From an uncultured Verrucomicrobiota bacterium (GTDB lineage Bacteria > Verrucomicrobiota > Verrucomicrobiia > Limisphaerales > UBA9464), in the NCBI GenBank assembly GCA_903922605.1, contig CAIXUG010000052.1, positions 166,959 to 230,958 on the forward strand: DNA of 64,000 bases. Direction: 5' to 3'. Shown here in pieces: positions 8,233 to 16,917 of the stretch; the first letter of the stretch is position 1, and every line of letters begins with the position of its first letter. The translations under genes and the position numbers were made by a program. A model generated the notes under the pieces. That model saw only the letters and a list, made by a program, of their open reading frames with translations. It had not been told where the DNA came from and did no database searches.

Positions 8233-11200
8233 TCACCGGCGGCGCGTTGCGTGGTGCCGGCACCCACGGTCGGCGCGGCCGGATGCGCCGCGAGGTAGGT
8301 GTCCACATCCTTGGTCACCACCAGCGTGCCCCACATGAGGGTGAAATGGCCGGGGAAGGTGCAGACGAACTCGTAGGTGCCCTCCGCCGACGGGGCGGTG
8401 AGCTTGAGGGTCTCCTTCTGGCCGGCCTCGACCAGCTTGGTCGCGGCGAAAATGGCCGGGTTGTTCGGGACGTAGGTGCGGCCTTTGCTGTCGCGCTCCT
8501 CGGGCTTCATGGTCGCCGTGAGGGTGCCGATCTGCTCACGGGTACCGGGCTTAACGAACACCAGGTTGTGCGGCATGAAGTCGTCGTTGGCGAAGATGAC
8601 CTCGAACTGCTTGTCAGCCTCAACCACCAGCCGGGGCACGTCATAGCGCATCTGCTCGCGCACGGTGCGCACCACAAAGACGGAAACGCGGAGTTCCTTC
8701 AGGTCCTTGCGGAACGCGATGGCTTTTTCAGTGGGAAGCAGGCCCGCGAGGTCGTCGGCCGTCTGCACGGCCTCGACGTAGTCCTGCGCGGTGCGGCCGA
8801 CGGCCGGCACGCCCCGGGCCCAGCGTATGAGGCCGACGACGGCCAGAGCGGCCTGGTCTTTCGGCCAGCTCACGCGGGGCAGGTTGCGCAGGCCTTGGGC
8901 GGCAGCGACCACCTGATCGCCGTGGTCGATCAGGCCGGTAAGGGCGGTGAACACAGCCTCGGGCTCGGTGTTCATGCTCACGCTGGCGCGGATGGCCGCC
9001 CGGCGCAGCGCGGCCAGCGGATCGCCGCCGACCGTGACGGTGGCGCTGGGCGCGGGCGCCGCGTTGCCGGTCTTCTTGAAGGCCTCGCGGCGGGTGCCGT
9101 CGAGGATGTTGAGCGTATAGCCTTCGAGACGCTTGCCGAGTTCGCCCTCGGTACGGTTCCACACGGTGACAGAATCAATCGGGCGGTCGCCGCCCAGGTC
9201 GAGTTCCCACCACGGATTGGCCTCGTCCTCCTGCGTGTGGGTCTCGGTTCCGCTGGCGAAGGTGCCGTCGGTGCGGCCATCAATGGCGCGGGAAGCCACG
9301 CCGCCATTCGAGGTGCTGGACTGGCTGGCCTTGCCCTGCGGGGCGATGTTCTGCCCGGCACTCCAGACCTGGACTTCGGCGAGCGTCAGCGTGCCGTTGC
9401 GCGGCAGCTCGATGCGGACGAAGCGGCCTTCGCCGCCCGGGTGAGCCTTCGCGGCGGCCACGAGATCCGCCGGGAGGTCGCCGAGCAGGGGCTTCACCTT
9501 GGAGTAGGCCTTGGCGCGGAAATCGGCGTCGTTGAGGAACGGGATGCCGTTGAGCAGTTCCGTCAGCGAGGCGGACGATTTCGCGGCGGTGGCCCACGCG
9601 GTGTCGAACGAGCCGTCGGCCAGCGCGAGGCTGGCCCAGGCGGCCTGCCGGACCTCGGGCGAACCGCCCTCAGTTGCAAGCGTGGCCAGCTTGGGACGGA
9701 CGGCCTTCAGGTCGGACGCGGGCTGCAGCGGCAGCTGCCGCGCCAGGTTGCCCAGAATAGCAGGATCAGACTTCGCCGCCGAATTGAGGACGACAAATAG
9801 CTCGTTGAGGCGCGTGGTGCCATGGGCCTTGGCGAGGCTGTCGAGCGCTCCGCTGCGGTCGGCGTCCGTCGTGTCGCCCCGAAACAGGATGGCCTGAGAA
9901 ACTTCCGCGCTGCGCGGAAGGCTGAGGAGTTCGGTCGTGCTGAGGCGGCTGATGAGGAACTTCAGCCCGGCCGGGTTGCCGGCGGCCACGGGCCGGCCGT
10001 CGGCGATGGCCTTGCGCCAGTACGGTTCGAGCTGCCGCAGCGTCTCACGCAGGCAGTAATCGAGATAGTAGTCGGTCGGCTGCTTCAGGCTCGCGAGCGC
10101 AACATCGGCGGCGGCGGGCTCCCGGTAGAAGCTGGCGGCGCGAACGCCTTCCAGCCGCACGCGCGGCGCGGGGTCTTCGGCGAGCGTCTTGAACAGGCCG
10201 AGCGCGTCCGGCACGCGGTCACGCCAGTAGCAGAGCACGCGGGCGGCGGCGGCGCGGGCCTCGGGGGTGGGCGACTTGAGCAGCGTGGCGAGCAGCTTGG
10301 CGTCCACGACGTTGTGCCACTGGTGGACCCACAGGGCTTCCATCATATGGTGCTGGTAGGCGGGATCTTTCGGGTCGAGCGCGGCGGCCCAGCGGTCCAC
10401 GGCGGCGATGACCTTGGCGGAATCGCGCTTGCCCAGCTCGATCTTGGCCAGCTCACGGGTCTGGTTTTCCGGCTCCTTGAGCAGTTCGAGCAGCGCCTCG
10501 ATGGGCTGGCCGTCGATCTTCGCCGGCTTCATCAGGTCCCGGCCGGGGTAGGTGATGCGATAGATGCGGCCGTGGGTCTTGTCGCGGTTCGGGTCGCGCA
10601 GATGGTGCTGCATGTGGCCGATGAGCGGCTTGTGCCAGTCGAGGAAATAGATCGCGCCGTCGGGGCCGGTGCTGACGGCGATGGGGCGGAAATTCGGGTC
10701 GCTGGAGGAGATCAGGTTTTCCTTCGTCTCACCCTTCAGGCCGGAGCCGTCCTCGCTCACCTTCACACGGTAGATGCCCTGGAAGCTGATGACGTTGATG
10801 TTCAGGAAATTGCCCTGGAACTCCTCGGGGAAGTGGCGGCTGGTCAGGATGCCGGTACCGGGGCAGGGGCGCGACGGGCGGTCCCAGAATTCCTTCATGC
10901 CGGGATGCTTCGCCGGATAGTCGAGCCGACCGCTGAAGGCGGGGCCGAAGTAATTCGCGTTGCCGGTGGCGTCGGTGATGAAGTCGTTGCCCCAGTAGTC
11001 GAACACGCGACCGTGCGGGTTGGCGAATCCGTAGGGGATATAGGTCTCGAACTTCGCCGTGTTCGGCTCGAAACGGTAGATGGCCGCGTCGTCGTTGCGG
11101 ACGGGCCCGTTCACAGTCTCGACCTGGCTGCGGTGGAACACGCCGTCACTGAGATAGACCGCGCCGCCCGGATCGTGGCAGATGGCATTGGCGGTGTGGT

Positions 11201-12677
11201 GCGAATCGGCGGAATCCATGCCCATGAGCACGCGCTCCTTGGTGTCGGCCTTGCCGTCGCCATCCGTGTCGCGGATATACCAGAGGTCGGGGGCCTGCAT
11301 CACGAGCACGCCATCCTTGTAGAACTGGAAGCCGGTGGGAGCGTTCAGGTCGTCGATGAAGTGCGTGACCTTGTCGGCCTTGCCATCGCCGTCGGTGTCC
11401 TCAAAGACCAGCAGGCTGTCGCCCATCTTGCTGTCCGGCGTGCGCTCGGGGTAGTTCGGCCAGACGGCCACCCAGAGACGGCCCTTCGTGTCCCAAGCCA
11501 TCTGCAGCGGGTTGGCCAGTTCCGGGAACTGCTCCTCGCTGGCAAAGAGATTGACCTTCATGCCGGAGTGGACGGTCATCTTGCCGATGGCCTCCTCGCC
11601 ACCGAGGAACTTGAAGGAACCGTCCGGATTTTCACCGCGCTTGTTCGTGACCACGCTCTCGACCGGCGGCAGGTTGCTGTCGTCCACCTCGATGTCGCTG
11701 CCCTTGGACACGGCCCAGACACGCTTGTCGCGGTTGGCCGTCATCGTGTCGCGCACGGTCATCTCCTCCTGCATGATCTTGTAGTTGGAGACGTAGGGCG
11801 CGGGCGCGTTGCGGTCGGAGATGAAGCCGCCCTTGTCGGGCTGGTAGGCGAGCGCGGAACGGCCGCCATAGACGTTGTAGCCGTCAATCGTCCGGTAGCG
11901 CGAATGCCACAGGGCGTTCTTCTCGTTGATCGCCGCGCGGAGCTTCTCGTAGTCGAGCTTCGGCGCCGCTTCACCGAAGAGGCTCTGGAAGAGGGCCGGC
12001 GCGAGCGCCTGGTCTCCGGCCTCGGTGAGGAAGAAGCCGTTCAGCGTGAGCGAGCGGCCCTGCCGGGCGGATTCGGCGTAGAGCTGCTGCGACGGTGCGA
12101 AGAGGTCCACGAACTGGATCCCGCTCGCCTGCGCCACCTCGGCGATGGCGGCGGTGTAGAGCTGGAGATTGGGATTGTTCACCGTGGCATCCGGATAGTT
12201 CAGGTCCACGGTCCGCTCATTGGCGATCGGAGAAAAAAGGACGACGCGCGGCGCGCCCTTGCCCGAAAAATCCTGCGACTGCAGATGTTTGACGTAGTCG
12301 GCGAGCTGCGTCTTGAAGGCGGCGACACCGTTGGCGCCCTTGAACGACTCGTTGTAGCCGAAGAACGCCAGCACCACGTCGGCCTGGGTTTTCTTCAGCC
12401 ACTCATCGGGCGTGCCGAAGTTTTCCGAGCGGTGGCGCGTGACGACCTCGTCGCCGGAGGCGGCCAGGTTGCGGAAGACGAGCTGGTGCTGCGGGAACTT
12501 CGCGACGACCAGCGTCTCGAAATAGCCGTCGTGCTGCATGCGGTCGGGCAGCGCGTTGCCGACGAGCACCACGTGGTCGCCGGGTTTGAGTTCGAGTTTG
12601 GCCGGCGGTGGGGCGGCGTGAAGGGCCGGGACGACGCTGGTCAGGAACAGCGTGCAGGCGAGGGCTAGGTAACGCAT
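8229..12677 (-). CDS. Giant secreted chimera: degenerate SGNH domain, PVC-type dehydrogenase propeller, HEAT repeats, discoidin domain, cupredoxin
   Basis: The protein has 1482 residues with a clear signal peptide. An SGNH-like domain follows (about 30-240), but the GDS nucleophile block reads GNAL and the usual block V D-x-x-H reads NGFF, so it is probably not an active esterase. Next comes a PVC-type membrane-bound-dehydrogenase propeller (about 350-720) with two calcium-binding-like DTDGDGKAD loops. HEAT-like helical repeats (about 740-1030) precede an F5/8-type discoidin domain (about 1100-1230, AIDGRTDGTF and WWELDLGG). A C-terminal cupredoxin has His1370, Cys1439, His1444 and Met1448 in type-1 copper spacing. 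Many homologues end in a CXXCH cytochrome; I see no CXXCH here, so copper may replace heme as electron carrier. The gene is co-transcribed with the DUF1553 gene. Confidence 0.85.
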   Translation of the reverse strand: MRYLALACTLFLTSVVPALHAAPPPAKLELKPGDHVVLVGNALPDRMQHDGYFETLVVAKFPQHQLVFRNLAASGDEVVTRHRSENFGTPDEWLKKTQADVVLAFFGYNESFKGANGVAAFKTQLADYVKHLQSQDFSGKGAPRVVLFSPIANERTVDLNYPDATVNNPNLQLYTAAIAEVAQASGIQFVDLFAPSQQLYAESARQGRSLTLNGFFLTEAGDQALAPALFQSLFGEAAPKLDYEKLRAAINEKNALWHSRYRTIDGYNVYGGRSALAYQPDKGGFISDRNAPAPYVSNYKIMQEEMTVRDTMTANRDKRVWAVSKGSDIEVDDSNLPPVESVVTNKRGENPDGSFKFLGGEEAIGKMTVHSGMKVNLFASEEQFPELANPLQMAWDTKGRLWVAVWPNYPERTPDSKMGDSLLVFEDTDGDGKADKVTHFIDDLNAPTGFQFYKDGVLVMQAPDLWYIRDTDGDGKADTKERVLMGMDSADSHHTANAICHDPGGAVYLSDGVFHRSQVETVNGPVRNDDAAIYRFEPNTAKFETYIPYGFANPHGRVFDYWGNDFITDATGNANYFGPAFSGRLDYPAKHPGMKEFWDRPSRPCPGTGILTSRHFPEEFQGNFLNINVISFQGIYRVKVSEDGSGLKGETKENLISSSDPNFRPIAVSTGPDGAIYFLDWHKPLIGHMQHHLRDPNRDKTHGRIYRITYPGRDLMKPAKIDGQPIEALLELLKEPENQTRELAKIELGKRDSAKVIAAVDRWAAALDPKDPAYQHHMMEALWVHQWHNVVDAKLLATLLKSPTPEARAAAARVLCYWRDRVPDALGLFKTLAEDPAPRVRLEGVRAASFYREPAAADVALASLKQPTDYYLDYCLRETLRQLEPYWRKAIADGRPVAAGNPAGLKFLISRLSTTELLSLPRSAEVSQAILFRGDTTDADRSGALDSLAKAHGTTRLNELFVVLNSAAKSDPAILGNLARQLPLQPASDLKAVRPKLATLATEGGSPEVRQAAWASLALADGSFDTAWATAAKSSASLTELLNGIPFLNDADFRAKAYSKVKPLLGDLPADLVAAAKAHPGGEGRFVRIELPRNGTLTLAEVQVWSAGQNIAPQGKASQSSTSNGGVASRAIDGRTDGTFASGTETHTQEDEANPWWELDLGGDRPIDSVTVWNRTEGELGKRLEGYTLNILDGTRREAFKKTGNAAPAPSATVTVGGDPLAALRRAAIRASVSMNTEPEAVFTALTGLIDHGDQVVAAAQGLRNLPRVSWPKDQAALAVVGLIRWARGVPAVGRTAQDYVEAVQTADDLAGLLPTEKAIAFRKDLKELRVSVFVVRTVREQMRYDVPRLVVEADKQFEVIFANDDFMPHNLVFVKPGTREQIGTLTATMKPEERDSKGRTYVPNNPAIFAATKLVEAGQKETLKLTAPSAEGTYEFVCTFPGHFTLMWGTLVVTKDVDTYLAAHPAAPTVGAGTTQRAAGE

Positions 12678-12799
12678 GGTGAAATCAGAAATCAGTTCTC
12701 CGGCGGCCCCGGAGGGCGACCGCTCGGCAATGGACGTGGATGGGTGGACGGCTGTTCAAGGATGCTGGCGATTCAAGGGACTTGGCGGTCTTGGCGGTC

Positions 12800-14545
12800 T
12801 CAAAGGCGCGGCGCGGCGGGCTTGATGGGCGGTTCGGCGCTCAGCACACCATGCACCTGGGTCTTACGACAGTAAACCTTGTCGCTGCAAAAGGCATAGA
12901 GCACGTCCCGGTTTGGGCCGCCGAAGGCGATGTGGGCCAGCCAGCGGTTCTGCGGCTTCGGGATGATCCCGTTCACGCGCCCAGCCTGGTCACAATACTG
13001 CACGCCCAGCTCGGTGGCCACATAAAGCCGGCCTGCCGTGTCGAGGGCGAGGCCATCGGCGGAGCTGCCGGTCGAACCGTCGGCGAGGTGCAGGTGGAAA
13101 TACTTCTGTTTGTTTTCCAACGAGCCGTCATCGGCGACCTGGTAGGACCAGACGAACTGCCCCTGCGTATCGGCCACGTACAGTAGGCTCTGGTCGGGCG
13201 AGAGGCGCACGCCGTTGGCGTACCGGACACCTTCGTCCACGATCCGCCGTTTTCCATCCGGGGTGATGAGCCAGACTTTTTTGTGGTCGGGATCGGTCAC
13301 GTACAGGTTGCCGTTGTGGGCCACGCAGAGGTCGTTGGACTCGATGCCCTCGGCAATGACCGTGGGCTTGGCGGCCTCATCGTAGGCGACGATCTGCTTC
13401 TTGCCGTTGGCGCAGGCAAAGAGCCGGCCATCGGGACCGAACATCAGTCCGTTGGCGCCGCCGGTGTTTTCGGCGAAGAGCGTAACCTGGCCATCGAGAC
13501 CGATCCGGTGGATACGATTGTTGGGGATGTCCGAGAAGAAGACCTCGCCCTTGCTGTTCACGGCAGGCCCTTCGGTATAGCGAAAGCCGTCGCGGACGAG
13601 CTGCCAGCCTTCGCCATCCACGAGAACTTCCTTCACGAGCGGCTGCTTCGACTTTTTCTCGGCATTGGCCACGACCGGCGCGGGGTAGTCGCGCCAGAGC
13701 CAGCGCATTGCGTCAGGGAAGACCTGGGTGGCCTGATAGCCGTCGTGGGCGCCCGTGCCCCACGCGTGATTCACGTCATAGCCGGCGAACTGGAGCGCGC
13801 GTTCCATCTCCTGGTTCGCCATCCACCAGTCGCCGCCGTAGATGTTCTGATCGTTCTCACCGTCCTGCAGGAAAATGCGGATCGGCTTGGGCTCGGTCTT
13901 GCGGATGAGCGTGGGATAGACATTGCCACCCCGCAGCCCGACGTAGGTTCCGATGCTGCTGAACACCCGGTGAAAGGCATCGGGCCTTTCCCAGGCGGCG
14001 GTGAAGGCCGCAATGGCCCCGCTGCTGCCGCCGCCGATGGCGCGTTCGTCGGCATTGGTCGTGAGCCGGAGGTTGTGGGTCCGTTCGATGAAGGGGAACA
14101 GCTCATTGAGCAGGAAGCGCGCGTAGGCGTCGCCGAGGCCGTCGTATTCTAGGCTGCGATTAAAGCGGTCGAGCGCGTTGGTCGAGTGCGCCTTCACGCG
14201 CCCGGGCGTCACGAAGATGCCGACCAGCGCCGGGATTTCCTTTTTGGCGATCAGATTGTCGAAAACCACGTCCGCCCGGTAGCCGCCACCATCCTGCAGC
14301 ACCATGAGCGGGGCGGGCTTCGTGCGGTCGAGCTGCTGCGGGAGGTAAACCGTGTAGTCGCGCACCGTGCCGGGATACACGCTGTTGGTCCCGGCGGTAA
14401 ACACGCCCCGGATGCGCTCGCCCTTGGGCACGCCGGCCTGCGGCTCGGAATCGGGCCCGGGCGGGTAGGGGTTGGGATTGTCCGCCGCGAGGAGCGCGCC
14501 GGCGGCCAGGAGCCCGGCCAACGAGGATAGAATGCGTGTCATCAT
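12800..14545 (-). CDS. Secreted esterase (esterase D type) fused to an SMP-30/gluconolactonase-like propeller
   Basis: This is a two-domain exported protein of about 581 residues from the double ATG at 14545/14542. That start places a hydrophobic leader (MTRILSSLAGLLAAGALLA) at the N-terminus; an upstream in-frame codon at 14575 is less likely. The N-terminal half is a putative esterase of the feruloyl-esterase/esterase D group with the nucleophile elbow GGGSSGA and a later GAHDGYQ carrying the candidate histidine. The C-terminal half (about 310-580) is an SMP-30-like beta-propeller with TEGPAVNSKGEVFFSDIPNNRI, GGANGLMFGPDGRL and SADGLALDTAGRLYVATELG. The combination would suit release of an ester-linked sugar or lactone followed by lactone hydrolysis. 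It is the probable first gene of the minus-strand catabolic operon. Confidence 0.85.
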   Translation of the reverse strand: MMTRILSSLAGLLAAGALLAADNPNPYPPGPDSEPQAGVPKGERIRGVFTAGTNSVYPGTVRDYTVYLPQQLDRTKPAPLMVLQDGGGYRADVVFDNLIAKKEIPALVGIFVTPGRVKAHSTNALDRFNRSLEYDGLGDAYARFLLNELFPFIERTHNLRLTTNADERAIGGGSSGAIAAFTAAWERPDAFHRVFSSIGTYVGLRGGNVYPTLIRKTEPKPIRIFLQDGENDQNIYGGDWWMANQEMERALQFAGYDVNHAWGTGAHDGYQATQVFPDAMRWLWRDYPAPVVANAEKKSKQPLVKEVLVDGEGWQLVRDGFRYTEGPAVNSKGEVFFSDIPNNRIHRIGLDGQVTLFAENTGGANGLMFGPDGRLFACANGKKQIVAYDEAAKPTVIAEGIESNDLCVAHNGNLYVTDPDHKKVWLITPDGKRRIVDEGVRYANGVRLSPDQSLLYVADTQGQFVWSYQVADDGSLENKQKYFHLHLADGSTGSSADGLALDTAGRLYVATELGVQYCDQAGRVNGIIPKPQNRWLAHIAFGGPNRDVLYAFCSDKVYCRKTQVHGVLSAEPPIKPAAPRL

Positions 14546-14575
14546 GGAGGCGCGTGCGTGAACCCGGCAATGCAC

Positions 14576-14902
14576 TCACGGACGCGCGCCGATTGGCAAG
14601 GGGGAGCTTTGGGAAACACAGGGGATGGGCTGAACGGGAAATGGGTTCATTTGGAAAACAGGAAAGCAGGAAAGGAGAAGCAGAGGGTTCTCACCGGGGG
14701 CTCCATTCGGCAAGACATCCCCCTTTGCCATTCTGTAATTCTGTCATCATGTCTTCCTGTTTTCTGCTTCCCCAATTCAGATTCTTACCTCGTCGCTGAT
14801 ACGGTTGTTTGCTTTCTCCGCGCCAAACCCGCAGGGTGGGCTTACTGCTGGAGAAACTGAGATTCCGGCAGTGAGTAAACTGTCGGTAAAAACTAAAATC
14901 AT
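14576..14902. other. Gene-free stretch between divergent genes
   Basis: No coding region stands out. It contains GGAAAACAGGAAAGCAGG-type purine-rich DNA around 14655-14685 and a loosely complementary pyrimidine-rich stretch around 14735-14775, similar in style to the other intergenic repeats of this window. Promoters for both flanking genes must lie here, but no clear -35/-10 pair can be named. Confidence 0.4.
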
Positions 14903-15049
14903 ATGGGCGACAAGTCCCCCAAATCCAACTCCAAGAAGGCCGTTCAGAAGACGGCCGCAGTCACCAAGGCCGTAGCCGGCAAGAAGGCCGCCGTGGCCGC
15001 CAAGGCCCCCGCCAAGCCGGCGGCCAAGTCCGCCGCCAAGAAGAAGTAG
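14903..15049 (+). CDS. Small Lys/Ala-rich basic protein (histone H1-tail-like)
   Basis: A 48-residue open frame starts at ATG 14903 and stops with TAG at 15047-15049. It encodes a protein made almost entirely of Lys, Ala, Pro, Ser and Val in repeated KKAA/AKAP units and ending in AAKKK, with no hydrophobic core. This composition is typical of eukaryotic histone H1 tails and of bacterial H1-like nucleoid proteins, so DNA or RNA binding is plausible. A strong rho-independent terminator follows 60 bp downstream, which supports it as a real, independently transcribed gene. A second Lys/Ala-rich gene lies 250 bp further on. Confidence 0.65.
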   Translation: MGDKSPKSNSKKAVQKTAAVTKAVAGKKAAVAAKAPAKPAAKSAAKKK

Positions 15050-15109
15050 TCCATCGCCGACGCCGGCCGAGCCTCTCGGAGCCTCCGCCGCGGGCGATCC
15101 ATTTCACAA

Positions 15110-15149
15110 CCCGCCGCGCTGCCCGGCAGCGCCGGCGGGTTTTCTTTTT
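15110..15149 (+). terminator. Rho-independent terminator after the 48-residue basic protein gene
   Basis: CCCGCCG-CGCTGCC pairs with GGCAGCG-C-CGGCGGG (one bulged C), and the stem is followed by TTTTCTTTTT on the plus strand. Confidence 0.8.
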
Positions 15150-15203
15150 GCCCATTCGCCTTGCCCCGTATGGGCGGGAATGCGCGCGATCCGAAACCTA
15201 AAC

Positions 15204-15228
15204 GTAACACTCGTTACCTTGATGTAAC
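15204..15228. promoter_or_regulatory. Three GTAAC/GTTAC half-sites, candidate operator
   Basis: GTAAC (15204-15208), GTTAC (15213-15217) and GTAAC (15224-15228) form two overlapping inverted repeats about 70 bp upstream of the 128-residue basic protein. This looks like a binding site for a dimeric or oligomeric regulator. No regulator can be named. Confidence 0.3.
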
Positions 15229-15298
15229 CATTGGGGCTGGTTTACTTCCGGCTTAAATTCGCCACCGCAGACGGGCGACTTCCGATTCCTCCAGTGCC

Positions 15299-15685
15299 AT
15301 GAAATCCGCCAAACTAGCCCTCGCCTTCCAGAAGCTTCAGACCGAATTCACCGCCGCCGAGGTGGAATTCAAGAACGCCGTGGGTCACGAAAAATCGGCC
15401 GTCAATTCCCACCACCAGGCCAAGCACAACCTGAAGGTGGCGCGCAAAAACGCCAAACGGACCAAACGGGAGGCACGGGAGACCAAGGCGGTCGCCCGGC
15501 GGGCGCAGAAGCATCTGGCCAAATTGGCGGCGCGGCTGGAAAAGCTGTCGTCCAAGGCTCCGGCGGACAAGACGTCCAAGCCCAAGGCAAAAGCCAAAAC
15601 CAAGGCCAAGCCGGTCAAGGCGGCCAAGGCTCCTGTGGCCAAGGCTCCTGTGGTCAAGGCGATTGCCGCTCCCGCCACGACCTGA
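15299..15685 (+). CDS. Lys/Ala-rich histone-like protein with coiled-coil N-terminus
   Basis: The protein has 128 residues. The first 85 are a charged heptad-like helix rich in Lys, Ala, Glu and Arg (LAFQKLQTEFTAAEVEFKNA, later HLAKLAARLEKLSSK). The last 40 are an extended KAKAKTKAKP/AKAPVAKAPV tail like eukaryotic H1 or bacterial Hc1/AlgP-type proteins. No signal peptide is visible. It follows the smaller basic protein at 14903-15049 and is preceded by GTAAC half-sites that may be its operator. A role in nucleoid compaction or RNA binding is likely from composition alone; composition-biased proteins are easily over-interpreted. Confidence 0.7.
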   Translation: MKSAKLALAFQKLQTEFTAAEVEFKNAVGHEKSAVNSHHQAKHNLKVARKNAKRTKREARETKAVARRAQKHLAKLAARLEKLSSKAPADKTSKPKAKAKTKAKPVKAAKAPVAKAPVVKAIAAPATT

Positions 15686-15718
15686 GTCGGTGGCTTGCGG
15701 ATAAAACCCCGCAATTGG

Positions 15719-15763
15719 CGGGCCTCCTCTGGGTATCGGCCGAGCCGTCGTGGCCCGTTTTTT
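15719..15763 (+). terminator. Probable terminator after the histone-like gene
   Basis: CGGGCC (15719-15724) and GGCCCG (15752-15757) can pair across a GC-rich loop and are followed directly by six T residues. Confidence 0.5.
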
Positions 15764-15835
15764 CCCAGCACTGGCTTCATTGTCCGTTAGTCAGGGCTTG
15801 CACCGCGCCTCCCGAACCCGATTCTTTCGCCCGCC

Positions 15836-16822
15836 ATGTCGAAAACGCCTGACACGAAGCCCGCCGCCTCCGATCCGCTGCTCATTCTCGTCGCCGCCCT
15901 GCTGTTGCTGGCGGTGGCCGCCACCATCTACTTCTCCGCCACCGGTCCCGCGAAGGAGTTCACCAAGGAACCCGCCACGCATCAGCGGCCCATCATTCAG
16001 GATGAACCCCGCGTCGTGGTCGTGACCAAGGCCGTGGCTGGTGGTACGGCCGAAGGGGCCGTCGCCCAAGGTGGCGAGGCGAAGGCTGAGGCCAAGCCGG
16101 CGGAAGCGAAACCTGCCGAAGCCAAGCCGGCCGTGCCAGTGGCCGCAGTCGCCGCCGCTCCCGTGGTGAAGCCGTCGGCCGACGGCAAGGTTCACGGCAA
16201 AGTTGTGCTGAAGGGCACGCCGCCTCCCGAGAAGCCGATCGGCGCCGCCAAGGCGGACATCAACTGCGGCAAGGCGCACCCCAATGACACGCCGACCTCG
16301 CGCAACTACGTCGTCGCGGCCGATGGCGGCCTGCGCTACGCGCTGGTGCGTGTGGTCAATGCCCCGGCCGGGGGCGCGATCCCGGCGGACAAGCCGGTCG
16401 TCAATCAGACGGGCTGCATGTATGAGCCCTACGTCAACGCGGTGATGGTCGGGCAGACCTTTGTGATTCAGAATTCCGACAGCTTCCTGCACAACGTCCT
16501 GGCCACGCCGAAGGTGAACAAGGGGTTCAACTTTGCCCAGGGCACCCAGGGCCAGACGAACGAGAAGAGCTTCGACAAGCCGGAAATCGCCGTGAAGTTC
16601 GCCTGCAGCGTGCATCCGTGGATGAGCTCGTACATGCATGTGCTGGAGAATCCCTACTTCGCCGTCACGAACGACAAGGGCGAGTTCACGCTTCCTGACG
16701 GGCTGCCGGCGGGCAAGTACACCCTCGAGGTCAACCACCTGAAAGCGGGCACCGTGACGGTGGAAATCGAGGTCGGCGCCGGCAAGGGCGCGGAAGTCAC
16801 CGCCGAGCTGGCCGTGAAGTAA
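15836..16822 (+). CDS. Membrane-anchored cupredoxin-like protein with C-terminal carboxypeptidase-regulatory-like segment
   Basis: This 328-residue protein has one N-terminal membrane helix (about 14-34) followed by an Ala/Lys/Glu/Pro-rich linker with AKPAE repeats (to about 115). The globular part has a type-1 copper ligand set in FLHN (His219) and FACSVHPWMSSYM (Cys257, His260, Met263 or Met267). The last 55 residues (GEFTLPDGLPAGKYTLEVNH) resemble a carboxypeptidase-regulatory/CNA-B-like beta sandwich. It probably sits on the outer face of the inner membrane and carries electrons or binds copper. It shares the cupredoxin theme with the C-terminus of the 1482-residue chimera. A rho-independent terminator follows immediately. 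Confidence 0.8.
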   Translation: MSKTPDTKPAASDPLLILVAALLLLAVAATIYFSATGPAKEFTKEPATHQRPIIQDEPRVVVVTKAVAGGTAEGAVAQGGEAKAEAKPAEAKPAEAKPAVPVAAVAAAPVVKPSADGKVHGKVVLKGTPPPEKPIGAAKADINCGKAHPNDTPTSRNYVVAADGGLRYALVRVVNAPAGGAIPADKPVVNQTGCMYEPYVNAVMVGQTFVIQNSDSFLHNVLATPKVNKGFNFAQGTQGQTNEKSFDKPEIAVKFACSVHPWMSSYMHVLENPYFAVTNDKGEFTLPDGLPAGKYTLEVNHLKAGTVTVEIEVGAGKGAEVTAELAVK

Positions 16823-16849
16823 TCCCAAAGTTCTCGTTTCAAAGAAGCC

Positions 16850-16878
16850 GGCGCGTTCCCTCGGAACGCCCCGTTTTT
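16850..16878 (+). terminator. Rho-independent terminator after the cupredoxin gene
   Basis: GCGTTCC and GGAACGC form a stem around a CTC loop with additional G-C pairs at the base, followed by CCCGTTTTT. Confidence 0.8.
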
Positions 16879-16917
16879 CTTTCAGCTCCGGTCTGTGGTC
16901 ACTTTCGCTGGAATGCT

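Noticed and set aside
9822..12668. Very long open frames opposite real genes, such as 9822-12668, 6307-8031, 4042-5076 and 36687-38696.
   Set aside because: They are antisense shadows caused by high GC and codon bias; the opposite frames carry clear protein domains.
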